Position numbers and translations under genes: made by a program. Below are positions 26,753 to 35,381 of a stretch of DNA of 64,000 nt, piece by piece. The stretch comes from Methanothrix sp. Its GTDB lineage: Archaea; Halobacteriota; Methanosarcinia; Methanotrichales; Methanotrichaceae. The stretch covers positions 1 through 64,000 of the forward strand of contig NZ_JANIHG010000002.1 of assembly GCF_024518575.1 (NCBI RefSeq), given 5' to 3'. Within the stretch, counting starts at the first letter, position 1. Each line of letters opens with the position of its first letter. The notes below the pieces were generated by a model, which had not been told where the DNA came from, ran no database searches, and worked only from the letters and a program-made list of their open reading frames with translations.

Positions 26753-27098
26753 GAAAGCGGGGGGAATCACGATGTTATCAGTGACGCAAGTTCTGGCCGT
26801 GATGTGGGAGGCTGCGACCTCAAGGGCGCGGTAGTTAACGCAGAGAATCATCGCATGCGATAGTGGGATGTGCCAAAAAGACTGAAAGCATCTCCTGACG
26901 GGGCTCGAACTGCTGAACTGCTGCCAGGAATCGATGCCCAGTGGCAAGATGATTCGTGAAACCTGCGAGCATTCTGATGATATCCGTGACGCTGGGCATA
27001 CAACCAATGTACATGGACTGTGGTGATCTCGATGATCCGAGCGCCCCATTGGCCCGTAACGTTTAAAACCTAAAAGGACATGAGCAGTCTGTGCCGGT
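26753..27098. other. gap between MITE copy 1 and tRNA-Gly
   Basis: No supported gene. A frame around 26850-26960 is interrupted by stops and has no family resemblance I can defend. GTTTAAAACCTAAAAG at about 27060-27075 is a plausible TATA region for the tRNA that starts at 27099. Confidence 0.45.
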
Positions 27099-27170
27099 GC
27101 GCCGATAGTGTAGCGGTTATCACTAGGCGTTGCCAACGCCTAAACTCGGGTTCGAATCCCGATCGGCGCA
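27099..27170 (+). tRNA. tRNA-Gly (GCC anticodon)
   Basis: A 72-nt cloverleaf. The acceptor stem GCGCCGA pairs with TCGGCGC, followed by discriminator A. The anticodon arm is AGGCG-TTGCCAA-CGCCT, giving anticodon GCC, and the T arm carries GGTTCGAATCC. No intron, and CCA is not encoded. An AT-rich promoter lies about 25-38 bp upstream. Confidence 0.95.
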
Positions 27171-27323
27171 TCTCCTCCAACAGATCGCTCTCGGAGGCCG
27201 AAGTGCTGAATGCGTTTTTGTCCATTTGGGCTTTGATCTTCAATTAAAAATGATGGGAGCCAAATAGATTGAAGGCAGACTAACTGATCGCTCGTTGGAA
27301 TAAAAAGAACAGTCCGGGGAGGA

Positions 27324-27869
27324 TCAGCTCAGCGTTCTGGGCACGTCCTTCTCGCCCCTGATCGTCCCCTGCAGGGATTCACCTGATGGTGAGTAAGCGT
27401 CGAAGTGTCCTGCGGCAGATGTGCCGCCACCTCCGATCTTGTCTATTCTTGCTTGGTAGTATACCACATTGGGATACGTCACGATGTTCAGCGTTAGCAT
27501 GTTATCAACGATCGCGCCGTTTGCTGTGGCGATCGCATTGTAACCCCTGACAGTGCCGGCACCGAAGACAACTGTGCCGATCTGGGCCAGGTTCAGGTTG
27601 ACGGTGCCGACCATCTTCTCGTCAAGAGTCCTGAGCTCGAACGACCAGTTTCCCCTGAGATCGATGTTTGTGGGAGCGGTTGCGCTGCCAGTGGCGCCCC
27701 CGGTCTTCGCCAGGTACTCAGCGGTATGCTCCGGGCTCACTATGTTCATCCAACCCAGACCCTCGCCCAGTGAATCGTTATACTGCGTTGGTGTCGAAGT
27801 GTATTTCTGAGCACTTGCACCCATCGCCATGATGGCGATGACCAGAATTACAGTAAAGCCAGACCTCAT
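27324..27869 (-). CDS. secreted protein of unknown function, radical SAM-linked
   Basis: A 181 aa protein with a clear signal peptide (MRSGFTVILVIAIMAMGASAQ) and a predicted all-beta mature domain: LRGNWSFELRTLDEKMVGTVNLNLAQIG and later LQGTIRGEK. There is no Cys, no membrane anchor and no recognised family. Its ATG overlaps the stop of the upstream radical SAM gene by 4 bp (ATGA), a strong sign of functional coupling. It may be a substrate or a partner of that enzyme, but nothing in the sequence proves modification. Confidence 0.72.
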   Translation of the reverse strand: MRSGFTVILVIAIMAMGASAQKYTSTPTQYNDSLGEGLGWMNIVSPEHTAEYLAKTGGATGSATAPTNIDLRGNWSFELRTLDEKMVGTVNLNLAQIGTVVFGAGTVRGYNAIATANGAIVDNMLTLNIVTYPNVVYYQARIDKIGGGGTSAAGHFDAYSPSGESLQGTIRGEKDVPRTLS

Positions 27870-29005
27870 TTCAGATCCTCCTTTTCAAAATGCAGATGCC
27901 TGAAAAGATCATCCTTCATCTGGCATGAGCAGCGATGCCGGAACCAGCTGTATCTGCTCATCCTCCGCCAGATGTCCTTAAGGGAGCTCTTTCTGACGTT
28001 GCCGAAGCTGATCGGCATGTATGCGCATGGCATGACATCGCCGGACGGGTCAACATGCATCCATCGCCTTCCCGCGAAGCAGCCGAACATCTCCGGGGAG
28101 AGAAGGTATGGCAGGGCTGTCACCCTCGGCCCGTCTGGCAGCCTGTTCTTCATCATGTGAAACTCAGCAAGATGCTCGATATCGCTGTGGGAGAGGACCT
28201 CATCCGCATGATCCTTCCATCGCCCCACTGCCACGATCTCGTAGAGCGAGAGCTCGTGCGCTCCGAGATCACATGCCAGGGAGTATGCATCCTCAAGCTG
28301 GTCTATGTTGTATGGCGAGACCACCATGAACAGATCCACCAGAAGTCCGGCGCTCAGAGCGTTCCGGACTCCAGAGATCGCATCTCTGAAGGCGCCTTTT
28401 CTTCCCCGGAAATGATCGTGCTGCTCTTCAACAGGGCTGTCTATGCTCACCCTCACAGCGTATAGGCCGCTTTTCTTTAGCTCCAGCGCGAGATTCTCAC
28501 TCAAAGCGTATCCGCTGGTGAAGCAGGTCGCGATCGCCCTCTCGTCGACGGCCGCGACCAGCTCCGGCAGGTCCTGCCTCAGCATCGGCTCTCCGCCGTC
28601 GAATGTGACAAGATATGTTCCGAGATCCAGGGACTCGGAGATGACCCTTTTAACAAGATCTCTCTCCAGTAGATCCCCGCTTCTTGAGGGAGCTGAGCAG
28701 TGGATGCAGCTGTTCGGGCAGCCACGGAAGACCGAGATCGAGAGCTGATCCGGAACCCTCCTGCGCGTGAGAGATCTCAGCTGAGCGGATATCATCCTGT
28801 CGAATGCTCTGCTGGGCGCTGGCGGGATCCAGGTTGAGAAGATCAGCCTCTCACCGGAGCTGATCGGCTTCTCGGTCTCGAATATCCCGTTGATCTTTTT
28901 AACGATCGGCTTCGCAAATGGGGCCAGTGGGCCAGTCGCATTGAGCCTGATGCCACCATCCATATCAACGGTTAAACTCAGAAGAGGGGATTCGGCAAGC
29001 TGCAT
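27866..29005 (-). CDS. radical SAM enzyme with C-terminal Cys cluster region
   Basis: A 379 aa protein. An N-terminal extension of about 95 residues precedes the radical SAM core with FRGCPNSCIHCS, TFDGGEPMLRQDL and SIDSPVEEQHDHFRG. The SPASM-like tail includes FGCFAGRRWMHVDPSGDVMPCAYMP and HRCSCQM. Such enzymes modify peptides or small molecules. GGTGAAGAG lies before ATG 29005. It overlaps the prenyl synthase gene by 28 bp upstream and the secreted-protein gene by 4 bp downstream, making a tight three-gene unit. Confidence 0.82.
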   Translation of the reverse strand: MQLAESPLLSLTVDMDGGIRLNATGPLAPFAKPIVKKINGIFETEKPISSGERLIFSTWIPPAPSRAFDRMISAQLRSLTRRRVPDQLSISVFRGCPNSCIHCSAPSRSGDLLERDLVKRVISESLDLGTYLVTFDGGEPMLRQDLPELVAAVDERAIATCFTSGYALSENLALELKKSGLYAVRVSIDSPVEEQHDHFRGRKGAFRDAISGVRNALSAGLLVDLFMVVSPYNIDQLEDAYSLACDLGAHELSLYEIVAVGRWKDHADEVLSHSDIEHLAEFHMMKNRLPDGPRVTALPYLLSPEMFGCFAGRRWMHVDPSGDVMPCAYMPISFGNVRKSSLKDIWRRMSRYSWFRHRCSCQMKDDLFRHLHFEKEDLK

Positions 29006-29847
29006 CTCTTCACCATGCTCTCTGTCATGCTCTCAAGTATCGTGAGAAGGCGCTCCTTCATCTCAGGATCGCCACCTGCGCTGAGCAGTGAGGCTCTAGC
29101 GTTGCCTGTATGCTCTCTCACCGCATCAACACACATCCGCAGGGTCTCCTCAGGCCCAGACCGCAGACTGTGGATCCTCGGCAGGGTCATCGATTTCTTG
29201 GCAGATCTCTTTCCCTGGTCGATACCGATGAGCTCCTCGAGATCATCCACGATCTGGTAGGCAAGCCCAAGCTCTAGCCCGTACCTCTCGTACAGCATCT
29301 GATCCTCACGATCAGCGCCTGATATCATGCACCCGAGCCTGGCAGATGCCGCGAAAAGGGATGCTGTCTTCTTTGTTATGCACTGGTAGTACTCATGCGG
29401 AGATGCTATCCTCGATAGATCTATGATCTCCCCCTCTGCCATATCCATGCACGCCTTTGAGAAGAGCCTGATTGCTGGCTCGCCGTACGAGGAGATCAGC
29501 CCTATCGACATCGATATCATGTAGTCGCCACAAAGCAATGAGGCTTCCATGCCGAACCTCCTGAGCGCGCTCGGAGCTCCACGCCTCTCCACCCCGCAGT
29601 CTAGGATGTCATCATGGATCAGGGATGCTGCGTGTGCGAGCTCCACCGCCAGCGCTGCATTGAGCGCATCTCGTGGGTCGAATCCGAAGGCCTCTGATGA
29701 GAAGAGGAGTATAAGGGGGCGAACCCTCTTGCCAGGAGAGAGGAGCACGTACTCGATCACCTCGCCGACGTGCAGCCCGCGGGACTCATGCACCAGCGCT
29801 CGCAGCCCATCCTCGATGAGCCCGTGCTCTTCCCAATTCGCAAACAT
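28978..29847 (-). CDS. polyprenyl diphosphate synthase family protein
   Basis: A 289 aa trans-prenyltransferase that extends allylic diphosphates with IPP. The first Asp-rich motif is HDDILD in SLIHDDILDCGVERRG; the chain-length region before it contains LLSPGKRVRPLILL. The second motif reads VDDLEELIG, where the usual final Asp is Glu. ATG 29847 follows GAGAGTG; the longer frame begins with TTG in the leader. A TATA box TTTTTATATAG lies at about 29919-29930. Coupling to a radical SAM gene suggests a specialised isoprenoid rather than bulk lipid synthesis (inference). Confidence 0.85.
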   Translation of the reverse strand: MFANWEEHGLIEDGLRALVHESRGLHVGEVIEYVLLSPGKRVRPLILLFSSEAFGFDPRDALNAALAVELAHAASLIHDDILDCGVERRGAPSALRRFGMEASLLCGDYMISMSIGLISSYGEPAIRLFSKACMDMAEGEIIDLSRIASPHEYYQCITKKTASLFAASARLGCMISGADREDQMLYERYGLELGLAYQIVDDLEELIGIDQGKRSAKKSMTLPRIHSLRSGPEETLRMCVDAVREHTGNARASLLSAGGDPEMKERLLTILESMTESMVKRCSLPNPLF

Positions 29848-30053
29848 CCAGGCACTCTCTGCAGGGACGATATTTAGCTTTTGCGTGAATCGTCCTCTGC
29901 ACAATCAGGCCGCCGCATCTATATAAAAATCAGAGAAATGTTTGCTGAAGGGCAAGCCTTTCTGCCTACATATCATGATGCTGGGGTGTTGTGATTTGGG
30001 TTCTCCAAAAGGACGTTCAAAACAGCGTGCAGGATTATACGCTCAGTTTACGC

Positions 30054-30527
30054 TCAGTTCAGCCTCCAGATTGTGTAGTTGAGGAATGCTGCAAAGCTCA
30101 CCCAGAGGATATATGGTATTAGAAGAACGCCAGCCCTTCGGGATATCTCGAAGAATCTTTTCATGGTTACTATTATCGATAACCAGAGTGCAGCAATGAT
30201 TACAAGCGCATATAATGGTGACCGCAGGCCGAAGAATGCACCTGACCATGCGATGTTAAGGAGAAGCTGAATGCTGAATGGCATAAGAGCATTCTTCAGG
30301 GGTCCTGGCTGGGGCTTCGAGTCGAGCACCAGGAACAGCGATATGCCCATAAGAGTGTAGAGCACCACCCAGACCAAGCCTATAAACCATCCTGGCGGGG
30401 TGTAGGACGGCTTGATCAGTGCCGGATACCATGTGGTGACTGATAGATCCGTGAGGTAAGATCCGACGACACCTGCCAGCTGACAGATTGTTATGCACAG
30501 AACGAGCAAGACAATTCTTTCTCTCAT
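30054..30527 (-). CDS. tspO: TspO/MBR family membrane protein
   Basis: A 157 aa Trp-rich sensory/translocator-type protein with five transmembrane helices. Family marks are TWYPALIKPSYTPPGWFIGLVW, the YTLMGISLFL helix, LLNIAWSGAFFGLRSP and the late LIPYILWVSFAAFLN. TspO proteins bind tetrapyrroles and cholesterol-like ligands. GGGGGT lies before ATG 30527. Just after the stop there is a tandem 11-bp repeat (TACGCTCAGTT twice on the plus strand). Confidence 0.92.
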   Translation of the reverse strand: MRERIVLLVLCITICQLAGVVGSYLTDLSVTTWYPALIKPSYTPPGWFIGLVWVVLYTLMGISLFLVLDSKPQPGPLKNALMPFSIQLLLNIAWSGAFFGLRSPLYALVIIAALWLSIIVTMKRFFEISRRAGVLLIPYILWVSFAAFLNYTIWRLN

Positions 30528-30679
30528 GAAAACCCCCATTTTATCTGAAATTCTCGCCTTTGGTCTGGAATGGCTGATGTCTATCGCCATTAGTGAAGTG
30601 CGTACTTTGTTACACGATCCGAATGACGCACATGATACACATCAGCACACCAGCGCTCAGTCAGACGAATGGCCTGGAT

Positions 30680-31045
30680 TCAATCCTCCTCAAGCCTGCA
30701 CAGCTGACAGCTGTGATGCCACTTGGGCTCAACCTGTACTTTAACGGGGTTGCTCATGCTGTGCACACCTGCTTTCATCTCTCTAATGATCCTGCGCACT
30801 TCGTCCTTGTTGTGGGATGTGATCCTTCCGACCTCTGTGCCCACAATGCCATGATGCCCCTCGGTCCTCTCGATTCTCACCACCGAATACTCCTGAGCGT
30901 CCTCACTGTCACCGTCCCCGAGATACAGGAGATCTCCGTGGTAGAATCCGTAGCAGAGAGGCCATGTGTGCTCTGTCATCGCCTTCACGAGCTCATCCTC
31001 GCTATCCAGCTCCATGTAGGAGAATATACGCTCCGGGTGTTTCAT
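30680..31045 (-). CDS. conserved hypothetical protein
   Basis: A 121 aa soluble protein I do not recognise. It has FSYMELDSEDELVKAMTEHTW near the N-terminus, a middle HGDLLYLGDGDSEDAQEYSVV strand, and a C-terminal HHSCQLCRLEED with a CxxC pair and nearby His that might bind metal. ATG 31045 overlaps the stop of the upstream gene by 4 bp and has an excellent GGAGGTTAATC ribosome binding site, which fixes the start. The two genes are clearly co-translated. Confidence 0.72.
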   Translation of the reverse strand: MKHPERIFSYMELDSEDELVKAMTEHTWPLCYGFYHGDLLYLGDGDSEDAQEYSVVRIERTEGHHGIVGTEVGRITSHNKDEVRRIIREMKAGVHSMSNPVKVQVEPKWHHSCQLCRLEED

Positions 31046-31809
31046 CTGATTAACCTCCATCTCGATCTGACCATAGATGCAAGCTTCGGGTTCTTGAAAC
31101 TTGTGTATATTTCCGGATCTGTCGTGAACCCTATGAAGGGATCGACAGAGCCCTCCTCCATATTTGCCACCCATATCTGCACACCCTTCTCATCGAGAAG
31201 GCCCGCATGCTCCTGATAGAATCTCATGAAAGGCTCCAGGCTCTCCTCATGCGGCACAATTGCGGCCATTCCCTCGTAAAGCTCGGAAGCGAGGATGCAC
31301 TCCTCCACATCGAGCATGCCGATCCTGGGGTAGACGAGAACCTCCAGTCTATCCCCGCCCTTCACGAAAGACAGCCTGCCGGAACCTCTGTGGGATAGCG
31401 AGTACCCTGCCCGGTTGAGGAAATCTGCTGTCAGGTCCTCGAGGTTGGAGCGAACGAGCTCGAGCAGCTCATCCCTTGATCTTTTAAATGTCTCGTACGC
31501 CCTCTCGAAGTCCGGACGGTCGTACTTCCCGGAAAGCGGGAAGTGGAATATCCTTCCGTGGATCACTATGAAGCTGTCAAGCTTCGGTGTATCATGAAAT
31601 ACCGGATGTCCGCTCATTATGCTCGAGAATATCCCGGGCGCCGGTCTCTCCCCAACCATTCTCCTCAGAAGATCCATCTCAGCGTCGCTCAGGCGCGCCT
31701 CGCGAACCGCCTGGTAGATCCTGTGAAGGAGCTCGCATCTCGCGATGATTCCTCTCTCTTTCAGGAGGCTGTTTATCCTCTCCCCTATAAGCCCTATCTT
31801 GTCTGTCAT
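31042..31809 (-). CDS. conserved hypothetical protein
   Basis: A 255 aa soluble protein of unknown function. A helical N-terminus (about residues 1-60) is followed by a central region with FIVIHGRIFHFPLSGKYDRP and an alpha/beta C-terminal half including LEVLVYPRIGMLDVEECILA and PFIGFTTDPEIYTSFKNP. No catalytic motif, signal peptide or membrane span. It is coupled to the next gene by an ATGA overlap. Confidence 0.72.
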   Translation of the reverse strand: MTDKIGLIGERINSLLKERGIIARCELLHRIYQAVREARLSDAEMDLLRRMVGERPAPGIFSSIMSGHPVFHDTPKLDSFIVIHGRIFHFPLSGKYDRPDFERAYETFKRSRDELLELVRSNLEDLTADFLNRAGYSLSHRGSGRLSFVKGGDRLEVLVYPRIGMLDVEECILASELYEGMAAIVPHEESLEPFMRFYQEHAGLLDEKGVQIWVANMEEGSVDPFIGFTTDPEIYTSFKNPKLASMVRSRWRLIR

Positions 31810-31891
31810 GATCTCATGAAGGCTCCTTTTTCTATTTTGCCCGTAAGCTGCGCATATGGCCTGCTGATGCCATCTCAGTAGGCGATCTCCT

Positions 31892-32860
31892 CTAAATCTG
31901 AGAGGCGCTGCTCGGCTGGATTTCCTGGACCGCGGCGAGCTCCGCCCTCAGCTCCCCCATCTTCGCCACCCTCTCGGCGAACGCATTGTGCCTGTGTATG
32001 CTCTCCTCATTTATCTGCTTCAGCGTGACGATCGCGTCATCTGGAAGATCGGTGAATGCTGCGACGACCCTCTGTGCCATCTCCCTGACGCAGTCCTCAA
32101 CAAACATCGGGTTCATGTGCGCCCTTGATACTACAAGAGCCTCATCAGGGCGCTTCAGGAGCCCGTAAACCTTCGAGGACATCGACTCCTCTATGATCCT
32201 TATTATGCGGTCTATGGAGACGCATTTTCTGTCGCTGACCTCTATCGATATGCTCCCGCGTCCCCGCTGGTTATGCGTGGCCACCGGCACCCTCTCAAGG
32301 AAGCTCTCGACCGCATCCTCGCTGAGCCCGAGGTTGAGGAGATCTCTGCGCATCTTCTCCCTGACTATCTCCTGGGCACAGGGGCATGCTGTTGTTCCGA
32401 TGACTTCAGCGCCGACGAGCTTTTTGATGTGTGGATTCGGGCCGATCGTGGCCCTCGCCTCCGCGAAGATGTCAACCACCTCCTGGCAGTTCACCTTCGT
32501 GGCGGGGGTCTGCCTCTTCACTATATACTCGCTCTTCATCTTCACCTCGGCCCTGGTCGCATACTCATGCCGCTCGAGGAGACGGAGAGCGATCTTGCCG
32601 CAGAGCTCCTCTATCTCGTAAACCGGCCTCGAGATCTCCTCCTCGAGAACCTCGTCTATGGCCTCGGTGTTCCTCGAGAGGTTCGCACCCTTCCTGCTCG
32701 ATGGCAGATCCACAAATACCTCGAAGTTCGATATGAGAACGATTGGCCTCTCGCCACTCCTTTCGACCTTCACGAGCTTCTTCACTCCCGTCACCCCAAC
32801 CCTTGTGAGGTTGATAGGGTAAGCAGGGTGACAGGCCTGAACATCCGGCAATCTCTCCAA
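31892..32860 (-). CDS. mptA: GTP cyclohydrolase MptA
   Basis: Fe(II)-dependent GTP cyclohydrolase (COG1469) making 7,8-dihydroneopterin 2',3'-cyclic phosphate, the first step of tetrahydromethanopterin synthesis. The 322 aa protein begins MERLPDVQ and shows [11 protein letters not shown], a Cys-rich [24 protein letters not shown] and a late ESIHRHNAF. No ATG fits; TTG 32860 is preceded by GGTGGAGTGA and matches the family N-terminus. An 11-bp gap links it to the small gene upstream. Confidence 0.93.
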   Translation of the reverse strand: MERLPDVQACHPAYPINLTRVGVTGVKKLVKVERSGERPIVLISNFEVFVDLPSSRKGANLSRNTEAIDEVLEEEISRPVYEIEELCGKIALRLLERHEYATRAEVKMKSEYIVKRQTPATKVNCQEVVDIFAEARATIGPNPHIKKLVGAEVIGTTACPCAQEIVREKMRRDLLNLGLSEDAVESFLERVPVATHNQRGRGSISIEVSDRKCVSIDRIIRIIEESMSSKVYGLLKRPDEALVVSRAHMNPMFVEDCVREMAQRVVAAFTDLPDDAIVTLKQINEESIHRHNAFAERVAKMGELRAELAAVQEIQPSSASQI

Positions 32861-32871
32861 TTCACTCCACC

Positions 32872-33075
32872 CTACTCCTCATCCAGGCCGAGCTCGTCCA
32901 TCAGCAGCAGGAGCCTGTCGACCTCCTCAAGAAGCTCATCGAGCATCTCCGAGATCCGGCAGTCCCTTTCGTTCATGCCATCAAGAATGGACTCAAGCTC
33001 GGCCCGAACACTCTCATCATAGCCTGTGAGCATCAGCTCACGAAGCTGCCTCTCGATATAGTCTGGATCGTGCAT
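32872..33075 (-). CDS. small acidic coiled-coil protein upstream of mptA
   Basis: A 67 aa, very acidic, fully helical protein: two Leu-rich amphipathic segments ([19 protein letters not shown] and [22 protein letters not shown]). GAGGACAATC precedes the ATG, and the stop is 11 bp before the mptA start, so it is probably a real gene in that transcript. Function unknown; a helical hairpin mediating protein contacts is the simplest reading. Confidence 0.65.
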   Translation of the reverse strand: MHDPDYIERQLRELMLTGYDESVRAELESILDGMNERDCRISEMLDELLEEVDRLLLLMDELGLDEE

Positions 33076-33168
33076 GTGATTGTCCTCACAGTAAAACCTG
33101 AGCCAAAGATATTTGAGCCTTTTCTGATGGATTGAACGAGTGCTGCAAGATCGCAGCTCTGCAATCGA

Positions 33169-33927
33169 TCATTCAAATCCCGAAACGAAGCTCCTGATGC
33201 AGTATCTCAGATCCCTATGATACCCGCCCTCGAGAACAGCGAACCTGCGCCCGTCACATTCCTCCTCAGATGCGTCTCTTATCAGGGAACCGATCTTCCT
33301 GTAGTCATCTATATCGAGCATGCCGCCCCAGTCAAGTCGGTAAGTGTCAAATCCAGCTGATACGCATATGATATCGTACTCGTGGGATTCGAGCGCCCTC
33401 TCCACCTGCTCGATGTATCCGCTGCTCTCGAGCTTTATGTAATCGAAGTTGACGTCAATGGCGCCGATGTTGACGACGCTCACATCCGGATCCCATCGAA
33501 ATATGCTCACAGTGCCGTCGCCGAAATGAAGGTCGATGTCAAGGATCAGTGCTTTTCGGAAATGAGGCCTGATGGCCTTCACAGCTATGGCGATGTTGTT
33601 GAAGAAGCACATTCCCCATGAATGATCAGCGGATGCATGATGTCCTGGTGGGCGGATCAGCCCGAAGGCTGGCTCTCTCAGGGATATCCTCGCGGCTGCA
33701 ACGGCACCACCTGCTGCAAGAGCCGCAGCCTCGTAGAGCCCTCGCATCCCAACACGCTCAATATGCCCCGCCGTATGGACCGCCGCGATCTCCTCGTGGC
33801 TCGCTGGGGCTGGCTCGAAAAACTCGTACCCTGAGAGCTCCTGAGCTGCAAGCCTGACCCTTTCAGGGTTCTCAACCGGATTTGTGGGATACCTCTCCTC
33901 GAAGCCCCTGCTGTATACAACGATCAT
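33169..33927 (-). CDS. histone deacetylase-fold protein (paralog 2)
   Basis: A 252 aa deacetylase-fold protein with a full set of active-site residues: RPPGHHASADHSWGMCFFNN (His pair), LILDIDLHFGDGT (Asp-x-His), SAGFDTYRLDWGG (Asp) and LEGGYHRDL (catalytic Tyr). It lacks the long insertions of eukaryotic HDACs and resembles short archaeal/bacterial acetylpolyamine or acetoin-utilisation types. The acyl substrate is unknown. It stands alone between mptA and a secreted-protein gene. Confidence 0.87.
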   Translation of the reverse strand: MIVVYSRGFEERYPTNPVENPERVRLAAQELSGYEFFEPAPASHEEIAAVHTAGHIERVGMRGLYEAAALAAGGAVAAARISLREPAFGLIRPPGHHASADHSWGMCFFNNIAIAVKAIRPHFRKALILDIDLHFGDGTVSIFRWDPDVSVVNIGAIDVNFDYIKLESSGYIEQVERALESHEYDIICVSAGFDTYRLDWGGMLDIDDYRKIGSLIRDASEEECDGRRFAVLEGGYHRDLRYCIRSFVSGFE

Positions 33928-34071
33928 CTCTCTTCATCCGCTGGGTGCTCACTGTGCTCAACAGCATATGACCTTGCAGTAGAGGCATGCCAGTGAACGC
34001 CGGTTCTCAGGAGGCTGCACAGCTAATCCAGGCGGCAATCTCTCTGCTCTGGAGCACAAAAACATCTGGAC

Positions 34072-34692
34072 TCAGGCGCAGGGGAGCGTCAGCGGCGGAT
34101 TCTCACCGACCTCAATCTCCTCACGTATGTTGACCTCGCCTATGTAGAGGCCGCCCATGAGCATGTTTGTCGTCCTGTCTGTTTTGTTGACGAACCTCGC
34201 CCCTATCCTGGCAGTGCCGTGGAGATATGAGTTGATCTGGTAGAGCGAGACGTTCTCGCTCTGGTATATGGTGGTGTCCTTGACGAGATCCCTTATCGAT
34301 GAGTAGCTCTCTGAGACCACGCTGCCGATATCGTAGTTCTTTGCGCAGAGCGCGTTCTTCAGATCGCTCTCAGATGGCCCCTCAGAGTAAGGATGGTACT
34401 CGAAGTAACCCCACTCGTTGAAGTACATCTCGCTCTCGTCAGATGTGTTGCTGCTCCAGAGGTCGATCGTCTGCCTCCTTGAGACGGTGCCGCTGCCCCG
34501 CGTCCCGACGACGAGCTTCTGTCCCTTGAACCCGTAGTCAGTCTCGTATATCTTTGTCTCGTCCATATAGCCGTTTACAAAGAGATACGAGTGCTGGGTC
34601 AGGGTGCGGTTGCCTCCGCCAGATGCAGGGCCCACACTGAGACATATCAGGACCAGCATAAACACTGAAATCACGGCAGTGAGACGCTTCAT
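34072..34692 (-). CDS. secreted protein of unknown function
   Basis: A 206 aa protein with a signal peptide (MKRLTAVISVFMLVLICLSVGPASG) and a beta-rich mature domain with several Asn-x-Ser/Thr sequons and a single internal Cys (ALCAKNYD), plus one at the C-terminus. The ATG at 34692 follows AGAGGATT. It is divergent from the thioredoxin-CcdA pair, about 170 bp away, so the exported thiol system might act on exported proteins of this kind, though that is only context. Confidence 0.7.
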   Translation of the reverse strand: MKRLTAVISVFMLVLICLSVGPASGGGNRTLTQHSYLFVNGYMDETKIYETDYGFKGQKLVVGTRGSGTVSRRQTIDLWSSNTSDESEMYFNEWGYFEYHPYSEGPSESDLKNALCAKNYDIGSVVSESYSSIRDLVKDTTIYQSENVSLYQINSYLHGTARIGARFVNKTDRTTNMLMGGLYIGEVNIREEIEVGENPPLTLPCA

Positions 34693-34865
34693 GACAGAAT
34701 CCTCTTTCAGATCTCGTTGGAGTGACATGCGACCCACAGCATCTCCTCGATCTGAAGGAATAGATACTTTGCGGTCCGCTTCATATCCATATATGTTGAA
34801 CCGAAATTGATTTATGTAGCTCCACTAAAGCAGTGCTGGTGCGGAGAGACCGCACTGGGGGTCGT

Positions 34866-35381
34866 ATGTTGAAGCCATACAGCTTGATTGCGGTTCTGCT
34901 GATGCTCTCGCTATCAGCGATGGGGGCAGAGCATTCTGTCGGCGCTGGAAAGGACGACTGGTGGATATCGTATCCTGAGGACAATACAAATGCAGGCGGC
35001 TCTGTGAACCATCCAGCGTGGGTTCTGAATGCACTGAAGGAGAGGCCAGTTCTGATTTTCGTTCATCTGAACTGCGATTACTGTGCTCCACAGAAGGAGG
35101 CGGTTGATAAGGTGATGAAGGATTACTCAGGAGACGTGACGCTATTCGATCTCTCCGGAGATTCTGATGCGCGGGCTGCTGATGCCAGAGTCTATGATCC
35201 GGACGGCGGAAAGGCCCTCGTGCCGCTCACAGTGGTTGTCACACTCGTGAAAGATAATGGCGATGTGAAGATCGGATGGCACAGCTCTGAGGATATCACC
35301 GGAGAGGACTGGATCAGGTCGTATCTCGACGACGCGATCGCTCTGTACAATGAAAACAGAGATGGCTGGGCTGGAGCTTGA
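34866..35381 (+). CDS. exported thioredoxin-like protein
   Basis: A 171 aa protein with a signal peptide (LIAVLLMLSLSAMGAEH) and a thioredoxin fold: FVHLNCDYCAPQKEAVDKVM gives a CxxC active site (Cys-Asp-Tyr-Cys), and VPLTVVVTLVKDNGDVKIGW gives the cis-Pro region. GGGGGTC lies before ATG 34866. Its TGA overlaps the start of the CcdA-type gene, so both are co-translated. Together they would carry electrons across the membrane and reduce or exchange disulfides outside the cell. Confidence 0.8.
   Translation: MLKPYSLIAVLLMLSLSAMGAEHSVGAGKDDWWISYPEDNTNAGGSVNHPAWVLNALKERPVLIFVHLNCDYCAPQKEAVDKVMKDYSGDVTLFDLSGDSDARAADARVYDPDGGKALVPLTVVVTLVKDNGDVKIGWHSSEDITGEDWIRSYLDDAIALYNENRDGWAGA

Noticed and set aside
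26738-27136. 132-codon minus-strand frame running into tRNA-Gly
   Set aside because: It covers the tRNA gene and the MITE terminus, lacks a start signal and resembles no protein.
33618-33857. Overlapping plus-strand frames opposite the second HDAC-like gene
   Set aside because: Antisense shadows; the minus-strand frame holds all zinc-binding motifs.
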